Assembly (NCBI GenBank): GCA_964016885.1
Contig: OZ024746.1
Location: 100,548,089 to 100,612,088, forward strand
DNA: 64,000 nt
Direction of reading: 5' to 3'
Source of the DNA: Eledone cirrhosa
Taxonomy: Eukaryota > Mollusca > Cephalopoda > Octopoda > Eledonidae
The position numbers were made by a program, and so were the translations under genes. Numbering within the stretch: position 1 is the stretch's first letter; every line of letters begins with the position of its first letter. Below are positions 1 to 11,968 of this stretch, in pieces. Under the pieces are notes generated by a model. The model saw nothing but the letters and a program-made list of their open reading frames with translations. It did no database searches and had not been told where the DNA came from.

Positions 1-831
1 TGTTCCTACATTTTCATCTATTTTTTTTTCTACAAATCTACTTTTTGTCTTCAAATATGACTAGCTCATTTTTAAATATTTATTTGAAGTGGACATAGTA
101 TGTTGAATCAAACAGAATACTAGCCAAGAACACATTTAAGAGCTCTAAAAGAGCCCCCCATTGGATTGTTTCAAACAGTAAAGAACCCAGCTCAAAGTAG
201 CAAGTAGTCTACAGATTAAATGAAAAACAGTAACGTGCAATCTTAAGAAGTGTAGTTTGCAAGTTGTATGCATGGTTTAGTTGTTACAGAATTGGATTTG
301 CAAGATAGTTTATTTCATGTTGCCCTTACTGCCAGGAGTTGTGAACCAATAGATAGTATTAGCAATGGAAAGATCAATGGAAACCTTGATTCCTTTGTCC
401 GAATTTAACAAATTAAACTCTACTCAGTCAGCAATAAGGTTGTAGATTGATTCCTTATGCCAGTTTAGCAACCCTGCTCTTTATATCAGAATTCACTGAA
501 TGCCTGTCAAAATAAAAAAAATAAAACATACACACACATGCTCTGATATATGAAAAGCACAATTCCAGACCACAATGTTCCAACCTTAACACATTTAAAA
601 GTAATTTCTAACCTTATTCACCTGTTAATTGATTGGACCTAAAGACGAAACAGCAAACCGATCCTTAATTTCCTTACCTGGTTTTCAGCTGCCCTATTTC
701 ACTTCTTTGGTGATACCTTGAAAAATTGCCATGTCTTCTGAGATGAAAGCGCTTGACTAAAATGTAAAATTAGACTTTCATTTTCAATCTTAATTTCATT
801 GCAGGTAGTTTTTTAGGATGAAATATTCAAT
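1..831. other. AT-rich non-coding DNA, nothing recognised
   Basis: No reading frame, RNA gene or repeat family is recognisable here. It could be intron or 5' flank of the DAZAP2 orthologue downstream, whose first exon I could not place. Confidence 0.5.
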
Positions 832-995
832 TTAACCCTTTCATGACTCTATTTTAATTAATTAATGAAGATAGTAACTTATTGTGAAGATTCTTATATA
901 AAATTGTTGGAAAATTTAAATTGGAAACCTTTAAAGTCGGCTTTATTTCATAGAACCAGAGCCAGTTTTGGCTGGGTTAGTAACTAAAGGGTTAA
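832..995 (+). mobile_element. TTAA-bounded MITE (piggyBac-like), second family
   Basis: A 164-bp element begins TTAACCCTTTCATGAC and ends CTAAAGGGTTAA, so TTAA flanks short inverted CCCTTT/AAAGGG ends. TTAA target duplications are the signature of piggyBac-type transposons. A reverse-oriented relative at 31602-31836 shares the interior (CCAAAACTGGCTC type block and TTATATAAGAA block), and a decayed one lies at 8509-8645. It has no coding capacity. Confidence 0.65.
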
Positions 996-3404
996 ATTAT
1001 TACTAACATGTTAACAGAATCAGCCTTGATATGAACATAGATACTTGAAGTTGTGAAAAGATGCCTTGTAAAATTATAGGACTATTGTTTTCATTTTCAT
1101 TATAAGTATTTATCAAAAGCTGAGTTTTCTACATATGGGTGAAAAGAATGGGTTTCATTTTTAGATGCTAGCTGTTTTCTGTAAAACCTCAAATTCTCCT
1201 TTTAAAAAGGGGAACTTCAATATGGTTTATATTGCTTTTAGTCATCCATTTCCTTAGGTTACATACACACTCGTAGGCACAATAAAATCTGACAATTCAC
1301 TGATAATGAGTCAGAATTAGTCTGAACACTTGATGTGCTTTAAGTAGTTTTCACTGGCATATTATCTTGTGATAGTTTAGGTGACATGATACAGCAAGGC
1401 AATATCTGCTCTCAGATTTTCACCTTCACTTGTATAGAAAACATAAGATTAAATATACATAGATTAAAATAATTTGATACTTTATTGCAACAGGTATTTC
1501 AATCAGAACAGATGAGAAAATGAATGATGTATCCTAAAGTTAATTCTAACACTGAATACAAATTATAAGTTGAGAAAAAAGTGTTGACAAGTCTTTCATT
1601 CCATAGAGCTTATAAAGATGTTAGCAGACAACAAACTGAGAGTTAACTATTTTGTATTCTATCACTAGAGGCCAACACTTCCATTATGTCTATTATGAAA
1701 CTTTTAACTCTTTTGGTACCAAACCACCTGAAACTGTCCCCTGGTTCTATGATACATAGCTGATTATTTTATGGTGTATATCATCTTCATTTTTATACTG
1801 GCATGGGTTGGATGGGACGTTTTGAGGCAATGTTTTACAACCTGATGCCCATCCTAGTTTAGTCACTTCTTGCAGCACGCGCGTACACACACACACACAC
1901 TTTAAAATCTTCCATTAATATTTTTAAGTTATTTTCAAAATTATAGGCAGTGTTTTTCTTTTAAAATATTTAGAGTACTGATTTGAAATGGTCAAGTATA
2001 ATGTAATTGAATATTTATTTTATTTGCTTGCAATAAATACTAAGTTCAATTCCTCCCATAGGGTATTAGATTTGTTTCCCCTGTGGCAGTTTTACTTTTT
2101 TGCATAATGATATAATAGAACCCAGAATTGAACTCTTGTCCTATGATTCTTTGACTTTGAAAGGATTAGTGAGTCTTTGTTTTGTTTTTATGAGTTTATT
2201 AAATTGCTGAGAATTGGTGCTGAATACTCAATAAAAAAATTACAAATCTCATTGATCTGGAATAATTCTCAAAATTAGTTGGGGACTGATTCAATTTTGT
2301 CTTTAATGATATCAAAAACTATTTCTTTTACATCTACATTGGCAGAATACTCATTTGACAAGAGCTATTTTTGTCTGAAGCTTTTTTTAAATATGGGTAT
2401 CCATTACTCACCACTTTACTAGAACCCAAATTGGTTATGTACATTATATATAGATGTTATTTGTTCTATATTAATGTAATGGTTTTTTATAGAAGCACAA
2501 TTATTCTATAATAGCGAACTTTAACATATCCATAAAATAATTTTATTTCAAAAAGCATGCAACATGTGTTTAGCTGTTGTTCCTGACATACTAATTACCA
2601 TCACAGCTGTTTTATTTATTTCAATACCAATATAGGACAGATGTTTGTCTAATAACTGCTCACTGTCTTTCTTCATTTCACTCCAGCTCCTTCTGCTTTA
2701 TTTGGTTGATTTCACTGCTAATTATAGCTTAAGATATTTTCTCTGCCAGTATGAGATGCTAATTCATAGACTTTAAATGTTTTGTTTTTTTTTTGTTAAA
2801 CAGCATTGTATGCTTGGGATTCCCAAGTGCTTCTTCAATTAAATCTGACTTTTAACCATTATGAAAAATATTTTTTAAAGAAATATTTTATTTAAGATGC
2901 TCATCTTGCATATACATTGTCTAATCTGCATGATGTAGCATCTATACTTTGTCTATTTCATTGACATTATTTTCCGTTTTTATAAAACTTTAAAGAGAAG
3001 CAGTAAGCAAAGATGTGAGAAATTGAATCTCTTTGAGTAGTACTTAGTTTTAAGATGACAACACATTTTGGTATTATGTTGTAACTTGTAAAAGTAGAGG
3101 GATAAAGAAATCTACTTGAATGAGACTTAGTCATTTCAAGTGAAAATATAGGTCATTGCATATATAAAGCTACTAGAACAGTGTAGGGTGCATGAAGACA
3201 ATTCTTTAGAATGATAATCATTGCATAAATAAATAACTTTTCAACAGCAAGATAAACTGAAGTTTTTCATTTTCTTTTTTTTTACCATATTCCCTCTATC
3301 ATAGTCCATGAAAATGAAGTCTGATAATTTCTGAACATATGTCTGACACAGCAGTTTTATCGTTTCAGTTGTTAAAGTTCTTTAGGCAGTCACAATGGGG
3401 TTCT
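996..3404. other. AT-rich non-coding DNA with minor repeat scraps
   Basis: No gene is visible. Near 1706 a TTAACTCTTTTGGTACC block resembles the end of a TTAA-MITE, and 1793-1860 contains GGCATGGGTTGGATGGGA, a scrap of a SINE-A-type 3' region followed by a (CA)n run at 1880-1900. The rest is unassigned. Confidence 0.5.
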
Positions 3405-3640
3405 AAGGCAAGTTGTTTCTGTATGCTGACAACCTACTTATCATAGCCAAATCAGTCAAAGAATTAAAGGAAAATTTTCAATTGCAGAAGCAGGACCTTA
3501 TAGATAGTTAAACTAGCAAAGACAAATTTTATTAAACAAGAGGGAACGCGAAACTCTGCTGTCATCTGTATAAATGCTATGTGCAATATACATAAATGAG
3601 GTTGGTAGGAACTCTATACTATCCATTATAAATTATTGAT
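3405..3640 (+). pseudogene. LINE reverse transcriptase fragment (5' piece)
   Basis: Plus-strand translation gives LYADNLLIIAKSVKEL followed by ENFQLQKQDL, the catalytic-loop region of a non-LTR reverse transcriptase. The usual YADD has become YADN and stops follow, so it is inactive. The relation to LINE-K is suggested by similar wording at 15190-15420 and 47390-47500. The relic is cut by the SINE at 3676-3985 and appears to resume at about 4180. Confidence 0.7.
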
Positions 3641-3675
3641 GAATGGAAGAGGCAGATATCTGAGGAAGGCTGACT

Positions 3676-3985
3676 GGCTTAATGGTTAGTGTCGAGCTTA
3701 CAATCATGAGGTTTTGAGTTTAATTCTTGGACCGAGCTTTGCATTGTGTTCTTGAGCAAGACGCATTATTTCACGTTACTCCACTTTACTAAACTGTAGA
3801 AATGAGTTGTGACATCACTGGTGCCAAGCTGTACTGGCCATTTCCCTTGGACAACATCGGTGACGTGGAGAGGGGAGGCTGGTATGTATGGGCAACTGTT
3901 GGTCTTTCACAAACAACCTTACCCGGACTTGGGCCTCTGAGGGTGCAAATCCCATGGTCATTCGTGACCAAAGGAGGTCTTTTAC
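3676..3985 (+). mobile_element. tRNA-derived SINE, long head type
   Basis: An A-box-like TGGCTTAATGGTTAG is followed by a B-box-like GAGTTTAATTCTTGG and then the CTTGAGCAAGACGCATTATTTCACGTTACTCCA-type body also seen in SINE-A. The middle differs: it runs through GAGTTGTGACATCACTGGTG and ends near GGTCATTCGTGACC. It is an RNA-polymerase-III type retroposon, not a tRNA gene, because there is no acceptor stem or anticodon arm. It sits inside a LINE relic. Confidence 0.8.
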
Positions 3986-4069
3986 CATTTACAGGAATAG
4001 CTAACAGTAAGAGCACCAATGATATGCAATTATTCAACTGCCCAAAGGCTTGCTAGAAGCAATTGACAG

Positions 4070-4400
4070 CTTCTATTATCTCCTACTAATCAGAACACCT
4101 GCTCCTAATCAACAGTGGAGGTAGTGGATTTTCTTAGAATTAACTGTCATTTTTGTTTTAATCTGTTAACGAGACTGGAAAAAATCTAGTGAGCATGCTC
4201 CATAGGATGTGTAGTGACACCCTGTATGATAGAGCCAAAGTTAGCTGAGAAAAATTAGAATTAGTGTACAAGAAAGACGACTACACTGGTAGAGGTATGT
4301 AATGCATATGAAGGGTGACAGTTGAATAAAGAATCAAATGACTAAAGTGGAAGGGATCTGGAAAAGAGGAAGGTTAATTTCAAGGTGCTAGACCCCGTGA
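4070..4400 (+). pseudogene. LINE reverse transcriptase fragment (3' piece)
   Basis: Plus-strand frames from about 4180 give SMLHRMC, TLYDR and a KKDDYTGRG stretch that correspond loosely to the LRWMC...LYDR...RLRWYGHVMRM part of the LINE-K C-terminal region. Several stops and shifts are present. It is probably the continuation of the fragment at 3405-3640 after the SINE insertion. Confidence 0.5.
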
Positions 4401-4604
4401 AGTTAAGGGATTACAAATGGTAAAATGCTTTGATAGAATAAACCTATCCAATTCAGGCTAGCATGGATTAAGCCTTGTTTTTTTTTTGTTTTTTGTATTT
4501 TTTTTCATAATTCCCTGAAGCCTCTGTTCACTGCACTCTCATTAAGGCAAAGGCTTTTTCTTTTATCTTGCAGTAGTCTAGTATTTGTGTAACTCATTGG
4601 TTGA

Positions 4605-4774
4605 TTAACCCTTCAGCATTTAAACCGGCTGTATCCGGCCACTCATACTTACTTTAAGGTATTGTTCTCAAAATAAATATCAAAATCTCATAGATTTGAT
4701 ATTATGTGAAATAATTGTGATGTAAAACCTTTACCGTAAAAATATAATAGTATATATAGAGTAATGTATGTTAA
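4605..4774 (-). mobile_element. TTAA-MITE, main family, one end lost
   Basis: It starts TTAACCCTTCAGCATTTAAACC and runs through the family interior to TATATATAGAGTAATGTA, then TTAA. The second terminal AATGCTAAAGGG has been deleted. Orientation is opposite to the copies at 26560-31019. Its right half resembles the satellite unit at 47604-51290. Confidence 0.75.
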
Positions 4775-5028
4775 TATCTCACCAAATACATCTGTTATGT
4801 TCATGTTTGCTTATTTGTAACAAATAGCTAACTAATCTGTTGATTACAGATTAACTGCAAGAAGCAGGAAATTGTCCTTATTACCTTTTATACATGTATA
4901 TTTGCATTAGATTTAAACATGTCAAAACAAGTAAAACTTGACAGATATTAATAATAGTAAAATATTTCTTTTATTATTTATAATAAAATAATTTTCTTTA
5001 TTGGCCACAATAAAATAATGAAAAGAAA

Positions 5029-5233
5029 TACCGTATATACATGAATTTAATCCAACTCCACTATTTTATGTCGGGGAAAAATTAGCAAATATGTAAACCT
5101 TATTTACATAGAATTTGAAGTTGGTGAAAATTGTCAAAATATTGACCCTGAAATATAAGCCACTCTCTGCCATCTTTTTTTTTTTGTGTATGTGTCACAT
5201 TATTCTTCAACTTATATTTGAATATATATGGTA
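5029..5233. mobile_element. Small TIR element (MITE), TA-flanked
   Basis: It begins TACCGTATATACATGAATTT and ends with ATTTGAATATATATGGTA; the two ends are imperfect inverted repeats bounded by TA. At 205 bp with no ORF it looks like a Tc1/mariner- or pogo-type MITE. The family is not certain. Confidence 0.5.
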
Positions 5234-6305
5234 AATTTAACACCACTCATTTTATTAATGGATTTCATTCACCACCACCACAAAAGAAATTATATTGAAA
5301 TTCCTAGAACTAATCCTATCCATGTTGTTTCAATATTACATCATCAACTGTCTCACCTCTAAAACAAGGCTTACTGTTTACCCCCTAGGTCCCCGCTTGA
5401 TTGAACAAACCTATAATGATAGACATTACTGATTTGACCAAGTCATCTCTTTAGGAATGTGTAGGACATTATCTAAGGTGTTTGGAAAGAATGTCCAAGA
5501 ATTGTTAGGTTTAAAAGATTTCCAAATTGTCGCACATTGATATTTTTTTTTTTTTTTTTTTTTTTTTTGTGGCTCTCCAAAAGTAAGAATTTCCATTTTG
5601 AGCCATTTTCAGGGAGCGCAAATAGATTTTTACGTTGGTTTAAAATACTTTGTCAATTTTTCTAGACTCACCTCCAGCTGCATTTTCAGAATATGTATAC
5701 TTTTATATGGTTTCATCTTCATGATAAGCACTTATCATGGTTCAAAAATTCAAAAAAATGTGCATTTTTACACTTTTTCACTTTTTCAATTTTTTTTTTT
5801 TTAACTGTCTTGATCAGGCTAACTGAATTCAAGTGTTTTGTCAAGTTTCTAAGCCATACTGCATGATTAGAGAATATGGGGTGCTCAACAGTTGTTGCTA
5901 TTCAGTAACAGACAGCCACCTAAACTTGATTTTAAATTAATTTTGATTTGTGCAACCTTTGCCCTGATGAAAATCAGTGGTCAGATGTATTGGTCATACT
6001 TGTGTTGAAATCTTCATAAATATTATAGCCAAGATATTCACCATCTTCTATATAACATACCCTGGCAGTTATGCAACAGCACTTTCTTAAAGAAAGAGAA
6101 CTCCATCATTCCAATCTTTTGGAAGAGATTCCTTGTCCCAAATGTGTGATGTCATAGTCAATAGTTTTTGACGATTTCAGCAAATAAAGCCTCTTTAGCT
6201 GGAGTCTTATTGTTCAGTTTCTGGATAGCTTCCGTTAGTGCATCCAAGTTGCATACATGAGGGGGTTGAATCAGTAAATTAAACTGTTTGACAAATGGGT
6301 GTAAT
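5234..6305. other. AT-rich non-coding DNA with poly-T runs
   Basis: It contains T runs at 5549-5568 and about 5791-5802. Reverse frames around 6180-6280 give a short open stretch (ALTEAIQKLNNKTPAKEALF), perhaps an old coding relic, but no family is recognised. Confidence 0.4.
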
Positions 6306-6703
6306 TCATCATCATCATCATCATCATCATCATCGTTTTACGTCTGTTCTTCCACGCTAGCATGGGTTAGGTGGGTTGTCCTGTTGTGGGCAGTGTCCGG
6401 TCGGCTGACCTTGTCTTGCTCATACGGGAACTAATTCTGGCTTGATTTCTACAGCTGGATGCCCTTCCCAACACCAACCTCATTTACAGTGAGTGCTGGA
6501 TGCTTTTTTGCCGTGGCACCTCCACGACCACTTTACAGTGGAATGATAGGGACCCCAGTCCTATCATCTCGTTTCTACAGCTGAGTAAACTGGAGCAATG
6601 TGAAATAAAGTCTTGTTCAAGGAAACAACACATCACCCGGTCCGAGAATTGAACTCGCAACCTTTTGATTGCAAACCCAATGCTCTAACCACTAAGCCAT
6701 GCA
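6306..6703 (-). mobile_element. SINE-A, full length
   Basis: Read on the minus strand it has GCATGGCTTAGTGGTTAGAG (A box), a GAGTTCAATTCTCGG B box, a body through CACGGCAAAAAAGCATCC, the GGTTGGTGTTGGGAAGGG block, and a (GAT)n tail at 6306-6334. It matches the plus-strand copy at 57071-57466 nearly base for base over about 400 nt, so both are fairly young. Confidence 0.9.
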
Positions 6704-7459
6704 CAGATTTGCAAAATGGTTACACTATCAGCCGAGATGCCCATAATTCTGTTTTACTTGTGGGTGGGTAGCCTTCATGGTAGATTATAGAGGTAGGTAT
6801 AGCTTTTGCATATCCCTAACAGAAGCTGCATGCTCCATACCTTCTTGAGGTGGTTCTTTTCCTGTTGTAATACTAAGCAAACTTTAAAAGTTTATGTATC
6901 TCGATCAAAAATTAATTTTTAAAAAGATAAGACATACTGGATCTGTTCTCAGGTGGTAATGGCACTAAAAAATGCTGGCAATGACAGTATTCAAGCCATT
7001 ATATACTGGCTCTGGTGTGCATTTAGATGGTAAGTGCCTGTGAAGTGCTTTATATATATATATTATGCCAAAAAAGCAAATAACTTATGCTGTAAATAGT
7101 TAACATCTAATTGGCATTGAAGGGCCAAATAAAATTGGCAATACACCACCCTGTAGAATGTTTAGTTGCAGACAGGTGAAATGACAAGCTTATTGGCACC
7201 CAATTTGATACATCCTTACACAAGATGGTAGATTTTCTTTTACTGAAATTGCTATAGCTATCTATTTTAACCCACCATTGTTTTAATAGTAAGCATTACT
7301 GACAGAAAAGCTGCAGGGTATTCTGTTTCAGTGTCACTAAGAATTGTTTACAAACTCAAAATTACTGAAGGAGCATCAAGGAAAAGCAAAAAGAAAAAAA
7401 GGCTGGAATAAATTCAGCCATTGTCAATATACTAAGACATATTCTTCAACAAATCTATT
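6704..7459. other. Non-coding DNA, nothing recognised
   Basis: No gene, RNA or clear repeat is visible apart from a short (TA)n at 7052-7064. Confidence 0.45.
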
Positions 7460-7800
7460 GTTGTAATGACATTAATTTGGTGGAATTATATTTTATATAA
7501 TGTCACTAACGACATTTGGCTTAAATCATCAAAGCATCTTCTCCACCTTGTGATGCTGTACTTCTCTGAAGGAAAGAGAACCCCAGTTACATTCTTGATA
7601 GCAGCTGTGGAGAACTTCTTATTACAAAGTCAGATGGTCTGCCAAAATACTTCATTTGCTGCTCTGAAATTGGATTCCAGCTTAACTCCAAAGTCCTCCA
7701 ATGCCTTTACTACCTCTGATTTTTTTTTTGTGCATGCTTGTACTGCAATTGGAGACAGGACTGATGGAAGGAGTGTTTGAGAACTCTGCCCACTTATTTC
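7460..7800 (-). pseudogene. LINE ORF fragment between endonuclease and RT
   Basis: The minus strand encodes HKKKSEVVKALEDFGVKLES, then NFRAANEVFWQTI, a segment of the type found just before the reverse transcriptase of LINE-K-like elements (fingers-side linker with FWQTI). Stops follow. The plus-strand 104-residue frame across it is an antisense shadow. Confidence 0.6.
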
Positions 7801-8084
7801 CAGGAGGGTTGTAGAAGCAAAGAAGACATTTGGCTTATAACTGGGTATTTACTGCTAGTCTTGATTCCTCGTAGATTATCTAAATGGTGGGACTAGGACT
7901 GGTTGGATGAATGGCTTGTATGGACCATGTATATGTGTGTGGTGATTCAAAATGAGTACAGACTGCATGGAACTGTGAGGGTCCCCATAACCTGCAGAAC
8001 ATGAAACGTCTCGTGTTAGTGTCATAAGACCAAGACAGCATAGTAGATAGAACTGTCTGGTCCTGTCGATTACTTGCCAACCTT

Positions 8085-8222
8085 TCTATAATGCACCCAA
8101 TACACTCTGTAAAGTGGTTAGCATTAGGAAGGATATACAGTTGTAGAAACCATACCAAATATGGAACATGTTGGCTAGACATGGTTCTCGGAGCATGACA
8201 ACCTGTCCAACCCATGCCAGCA
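8085..8222 (+). mobile_element. SINE or LINE 3'-tail fragment
   Basis: It reads GGTTAGCATTAGGAAGGATA, a block ending TTGTAGAAACCATACC, and finally CCTGTCCAACCCATGCCAGC. This is the common cephalopod tail (GGCATCCAGC...AACCCATGC) in diverged form. Confidence 0.65.
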
Positions 8223-8508
8223 AGGAAACTATATTTAATAGTTTAACAATGTTTATATTTTTCTTTTACTTTTCTAGCATAAATCTAAATCATGTTAAGG
8301 GAGCTATTTATATTTTATGTTGTGTTTTTAATATCTTATGTTAATTGGTAATAGTTAGGAATAACTGGCATTTGAAAGTTATCAGTATACTTAGTTACTT
8401 AATCCAAAACAATGGACATTAGCTGTTAATACAATTGATACATGTTTATTTAGATATTTAATGTAGCATTACGATAGGATTATTGGTGATTTGATACATA
8501 CTTTGTCA

Positions 8509-8645
8509 TTAATCCTTCTGATGACAATCTGTCTAAAACTGGCTCTACTTCTATTAAACAAAAATCTTTCAAAGTAATTTGATATAAGAATCTTTTATTG
8601 TTAAAAATATCATTTTACCGTGTAAATATTTAACAATTTTAGTAA
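8509..8645 (-). mobile_element. Decayed TTAA-MITE relative of 832-995
   Basis: It begins TTAATCCTTCTGATGAC, followed by AAAACTGGCTC and ATATAAGAATC blocks shared with 31602-31836. The far end is degenerate near a C-run at 8646. Confidence 0.45.
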
Positions 8646-8734
8646 ACCCCCCCCCCTCCCCTCAAATCTATATTAAAATGCATAATAATGACAAACAAAA
8701 GTTTGCACATGGCTGTCTTCAATTCGGTATTATA

Positions 8735-8905
8735 TACTAACCTTTACCAGTATGGTCATGATTCTTGGATAATGTCCAAAAGAATATGATCACAAATACA
8801 AGCAGCCGAAATGGGGTTTCTTCGAAGGGTCTTTGGAGTAATATTACTCGATAGTGCGTAGCTCGGAGATCAGAGAATAAGTGGGTGAAGAAGCTAAAAT
8901 GAATA
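8735..8905 (+). pseudogene. LINE reverse transcriptase fragment
   Basis: Plus-strand frames give YGHDSWIMSKRI, then QIQAAEMGFLRRVFGV, the region between the RT core and the C-terminal tail in a non-LTR retrotransposon (YGHESW...AEMGFLRR type). Frameshifts and stops are present. Another piece of a similar element is at 26238-26515. Confidence 0.7.
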
Positions 8906-8929
8906 AATCTCATGGTTTCTTTCATATCA

Positions 8930-8970
8930 TCATCATCGTTTAACGTCCATCTTCCACGCTTGCATGGGTT
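8930..8970 (-). mobile_element. SINE-A type tail scrap
   Basis: A CATCATCATCGTTTAACG block then TCTTCCACGCTTGCATGGGTT is the extreme 3' end of a SINE or LINE-K copy in reverse orientation. Confidence 0.6.
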
Positions 8971-9294
8971 TTTGAAAACAATTTGTATTGTTACAACTGT
9001 TAAGCCATTTTAAATTATTTCTTTTGTTATTATCCTATGCCTACCTAATCCCACCAAATGTCAAATTATTGATAAGATACAAAGTAGATTGTTTTATATA
9101 TCAATTAGAAAATAACTTTCTTTATTTTAGAGTCTGATTTAGTGAAATTCGTGTTTGGAACTATAATCATTTTGTTAGTTTTTCTTCTAATAGATGGAAT
9201 AATCTTTAATTTCAAAGTGTCACGATGTCAAAAGATTTAAAAAGCAATCTGTTAGCACCACCACCTACCTCTGTTTTACTATTTACTTGACTGA

Positions 9295-9440
9295 GAGTTG
9301 TGGGTTGGCAGAAATTGTTCCAGCTTTTTACATTCCAAGTTCAAATCCCACCAAAGTTAATTTTACCTTTCATTGTTCCAAGGTCAATAAAATAAAGTAC
9401 TAATCCAATAATGGGGTCGATTGAGTAATAGTTGATAGAT
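9295..9440 (+). mobile_element. SINE-B, diverged
   Basis: A TTGGCAGAAATTGTTCC A-box-like stretch, a B-box-like AAGTTCAAATCCCACC and AAGGTCAATAAAATAAAG are in the order of the cephalopod tRNA-derived SINE-B. Confidence 0.65.
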
Positions 9441-10046
9441 ATAAATAAGAGTTGAGTGTGTCAGGTGAAATATCCCTTCAGGGGAAAAAATGGACAGATA
9501 TGTCTATGGGAATCAAACCATGTATCTCTCATATTCCAGATAAGCACACTGGTGGTTAGATGTGCTTTAGTGAAATGGTTAAATTACCATCTTTTTAGAA
9601 ATGTAAACTTTGGTTAATTTCTGAAGCCTTGGGGAAATAGGAAATTTGAAAATATATTGGCCACTTTAAATTTCATATTTCCAAAATGATTTGTAAATTA
9701 ATCAAAGTTTATTTACTTTATTTTTTTTTTTTTCATGGATGTTTTTACCTTTCTTAACCAGCTTCATTGTTATTGTCAAAGTTTTGAACTTCTCAATCTA
9801 TTCAATAGTGTACACCTTAACCTCACATCCATTGTCTTGTTTTGCAGAAAAGATTTTTCATTTATTTTAAATTTACCATTCATTTTCATATAAATATTTT
9901 AATTCATGTCATTGACTCACTTGAGTTATTTTCCTTAGTTCATTTAAATTTTTATTTTATAATATAATTAATTTTTTTCCCCGAGTGTGTACCTATTGCA
10001 TAACTATTTACTTTGTTTATCTCGTGTATCTCATTTCTATTCGTAG
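9441..10046. other. Non-coding DNA before the first visible DAZAP2 exon
   Basis: No repeat family was confidently named. The T/C-rich stretch and TTCTATTCGTAG at 10035-10046 form the splice acceptor of the exon at 10047. Confidence 0.5.
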
Positions 10047-10163
10047 GTAACAAAAGCCCATATCCGCTGCAGTACACTTATGTTCCCACTGCTGGAGTAC
10101 CTACAATACCACAGCCTATGCCTACATACATACCAGGTTCTCCATATCCTACTACATACCAGT
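10047..10163 (+). CDS. DAZAP2: DAZAP2 orthologue, coding exon a (first visible)
   Basis: This internal exon follows acceptor TTCTATTCGTAG and ends before donor GTGAGT. It opens with the last two bases of a split codon, encodes 38 residues (NKSPYPLQYTY, then PTAGVPTIPQPMPTYIPGS, then PYPTTYQ) and ends with one base of the next codon. The Pro/Tyr/Thr-rich composition fits the N-terminal half of DAZAP2, a small adaptor that in vertebrates binds DAZ and several signalling and RNA-related partners. The 1-nt overhang joins in phase to 23304. The preceding exon with the start codon was not found within 1-10046, so the gene is incomplete on the left. Identification rests mainly on the two downstream exons. 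Confidence 0.8.
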
Positions 10164-11053
10164 GTGAGTACCAATTTCTCTAACTTGTTGAAATAATTAA
10201 CCTAATATGGTTTTAGTATTAAATGTTGCTCACTCAGGTTAGCATGAAAGAAGTTCTTGTTAGAAAAGTGATTATGATAAAAAAAATTATGTAATTCACA
10301 ACTCACACCTGCAATTTTAATTGGCCTGCTACAAGGCTGCCTGCCATATGAGGTTTCTCTGATTTTCTAATGATTGAGGCCTTAGTCCTTTGATCAAAAA
10401 CATGAAATTGTTTTGTGCAAGTACCCAATGCACTCCCTAGACCAGGAATCAAACTCATCAGGCTGACTATTGCAACTAAACTGCTTTATTTATGAGCACA
10501 ATACAGCATTAATAAATTGGCTATGAAATTCAGTCTTTTTAAATTTAATAGCGTAACTGTTTAGTCAGTGTACCTGTAACTATTTTATTAAAACTTATAA
10601 GTCCATAACTCAATTTATATTATGGTAATTAGTAGCCATGTTACTTCAAATATGTACCTAATACTCTTGCAAAGCATGTCTCATGCAATCTTAGTTCTTA
10701 ACATCTTGTAATGGTTTAGCAGAAAATATTTAGAAATGGGTTTATTAATTCAAATGTTAATAGTGTCTTTACTAGTGAATATTGTTGTTAACATTTGAAG
10801 TCTTAATGACTTCAATTTTTAATGGGATGCAGTCATTGTGGTGTTTTGGATTTTAGAAAATATCTTGCTAATGTGGTTCATGCAATAGTTGGTATGATCC
10901 CATAACTCCTGATAGTCGTAGGAGTGCTGTATTAACATACAGCATTTCTTGGGCATTTAAAGCTTTGCAGTGCCCACCCCTCTCCAGGCCTGAGTACAGC
11001 AGATTTCTTCCAGAGAAAAATAGAAAGTGAGAGAGGAAATGAGAAAAAGATTT
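10164..11053 (+). other. DAZAP2 intron, part without recognised repeats
   Basis: This is the start of a 13.1-kb intron. A GGAATCAAACTCATC block near 10446 resembles a tRNA-type B box on the minus strand, but no SINE could be delimited. Confidence 0.5.
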
Positions 11054-11180
11054 AGAATTGATTCCAGTACTAAACTGGTACTTTTTTTATCGACCTTGAA
11101 TGGATGAAAGGCAAAGTTGGCCTTGGCGGCATTTGAACTCTGAGCCAGAACATTCTAATGACTCTACCAATTCGCCACCT
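11054..11180 (-). mobile_element. SINE-B, diverged
   Basis: ACTGGTACTTTTTTTATCGACC, GATGAAAGGCAAAGTTGGCC and GGCATTTGAACTCTGAG appear in order, ending at CAATTCGCCACC. It is the reverse complement of SINE-B from its body to its tRNA-like head. Confidence 0.75.
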
Positions 11181-11797
11181 CTGGTTCATACAATACAAAA
11201 CATTAAACACTAATTCTTCTTTGTTGAAACTCTTTCACTAATGTAGAGAAATAACATTGGTTATTTTGAGCCTTTTTTTAAATAACTTCTTCAAATGAGA
11301 AAGAGTAACAGACATGACTATTTTCAGAGTCTTTGACTAGTGGGATAAAGTTATTCTCAGACTAGAGGTATCCAAGAATAAGTGTATTCCTTCTGACAGA
11401 TTTCTACAGCTTTATTCTACCAAATATCACTCACAGGATTTTGGTTGATTCTTGACTGCTGTAGATCAAACTCGGAAATATAGAGTTGTGAACCATTGAA
11501 TTAAATTTACAAATTTACAACAGCTGTTTGCAGTTATGTTCTATTTTAATTGGAGAAAATAACTTTTTTTTTTTTTTTTTTTAGTGTTTTATCTATTTAA
11601 AATGTTTTATACCAGTATGTATCATCGTGTATGTAATCAAATCGATGCACAAAATATTGCAGTTGAGATTTTAATATTTACAATTGAATTCTGAGCTTTT
11701 GTGTGATATCTCAATCTAAAGAGAACAGGAGGGGTTATTTGATATTAATATTTAGATATCACATAGAAATAAACTCAGGATAATGATTTCTAATATA

Positions 11798-11960
11798 GGC
11801 ACAAAGCCAGCAACTTTAGTGGGAGTGTTATCAAATCGTATCAACCTCTGTCATTGACTGCTACTTTATTTTATCGACCCTGGACGGATGAAAGGTAAAG
11901 TTGACTTCAGCAGGATTTGAACTATATACCAACACTGTGATTCTGCCAATTTGATAATGG
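11798..11960 (-). mobile_element. SINE-B, diverged
   Basis: It starts at AGGCACAAAGCCAGCAACTT, continues through TTTATTTTATCGACCC and GGATTTGAAC, and ends at ATTCTGCCAATTTG. Confidence 0.75.
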
Positions 11961-11968
11961 TTTGATTT

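Noticed and set aside
3789..4056. Overlapping 82- and 84-codon frames
   Set aside because: Both lie within the SINE at 3676-3985 and reflect its GC-richer body.
5965..6020. CTGATGA at about 5966 followed by GAAA as a third hammerhead
   Set aside because: Stem II does not close (AAATCAG against GTGTT) and the sequences on either side do not form stem I.
7880..8215. 111-codon minus-strand frame
   Set aside because: It is antisense to a SINE/LINE tail fragment on the plus strand and has no recognisable domain.
1..10046. First DAZAP2 exon with the start codon
   Set aside because: I looked for an ATG exon ending in phase with 10047 and for a PPAY-coding stretch and found none convincing, so no exon is reported.
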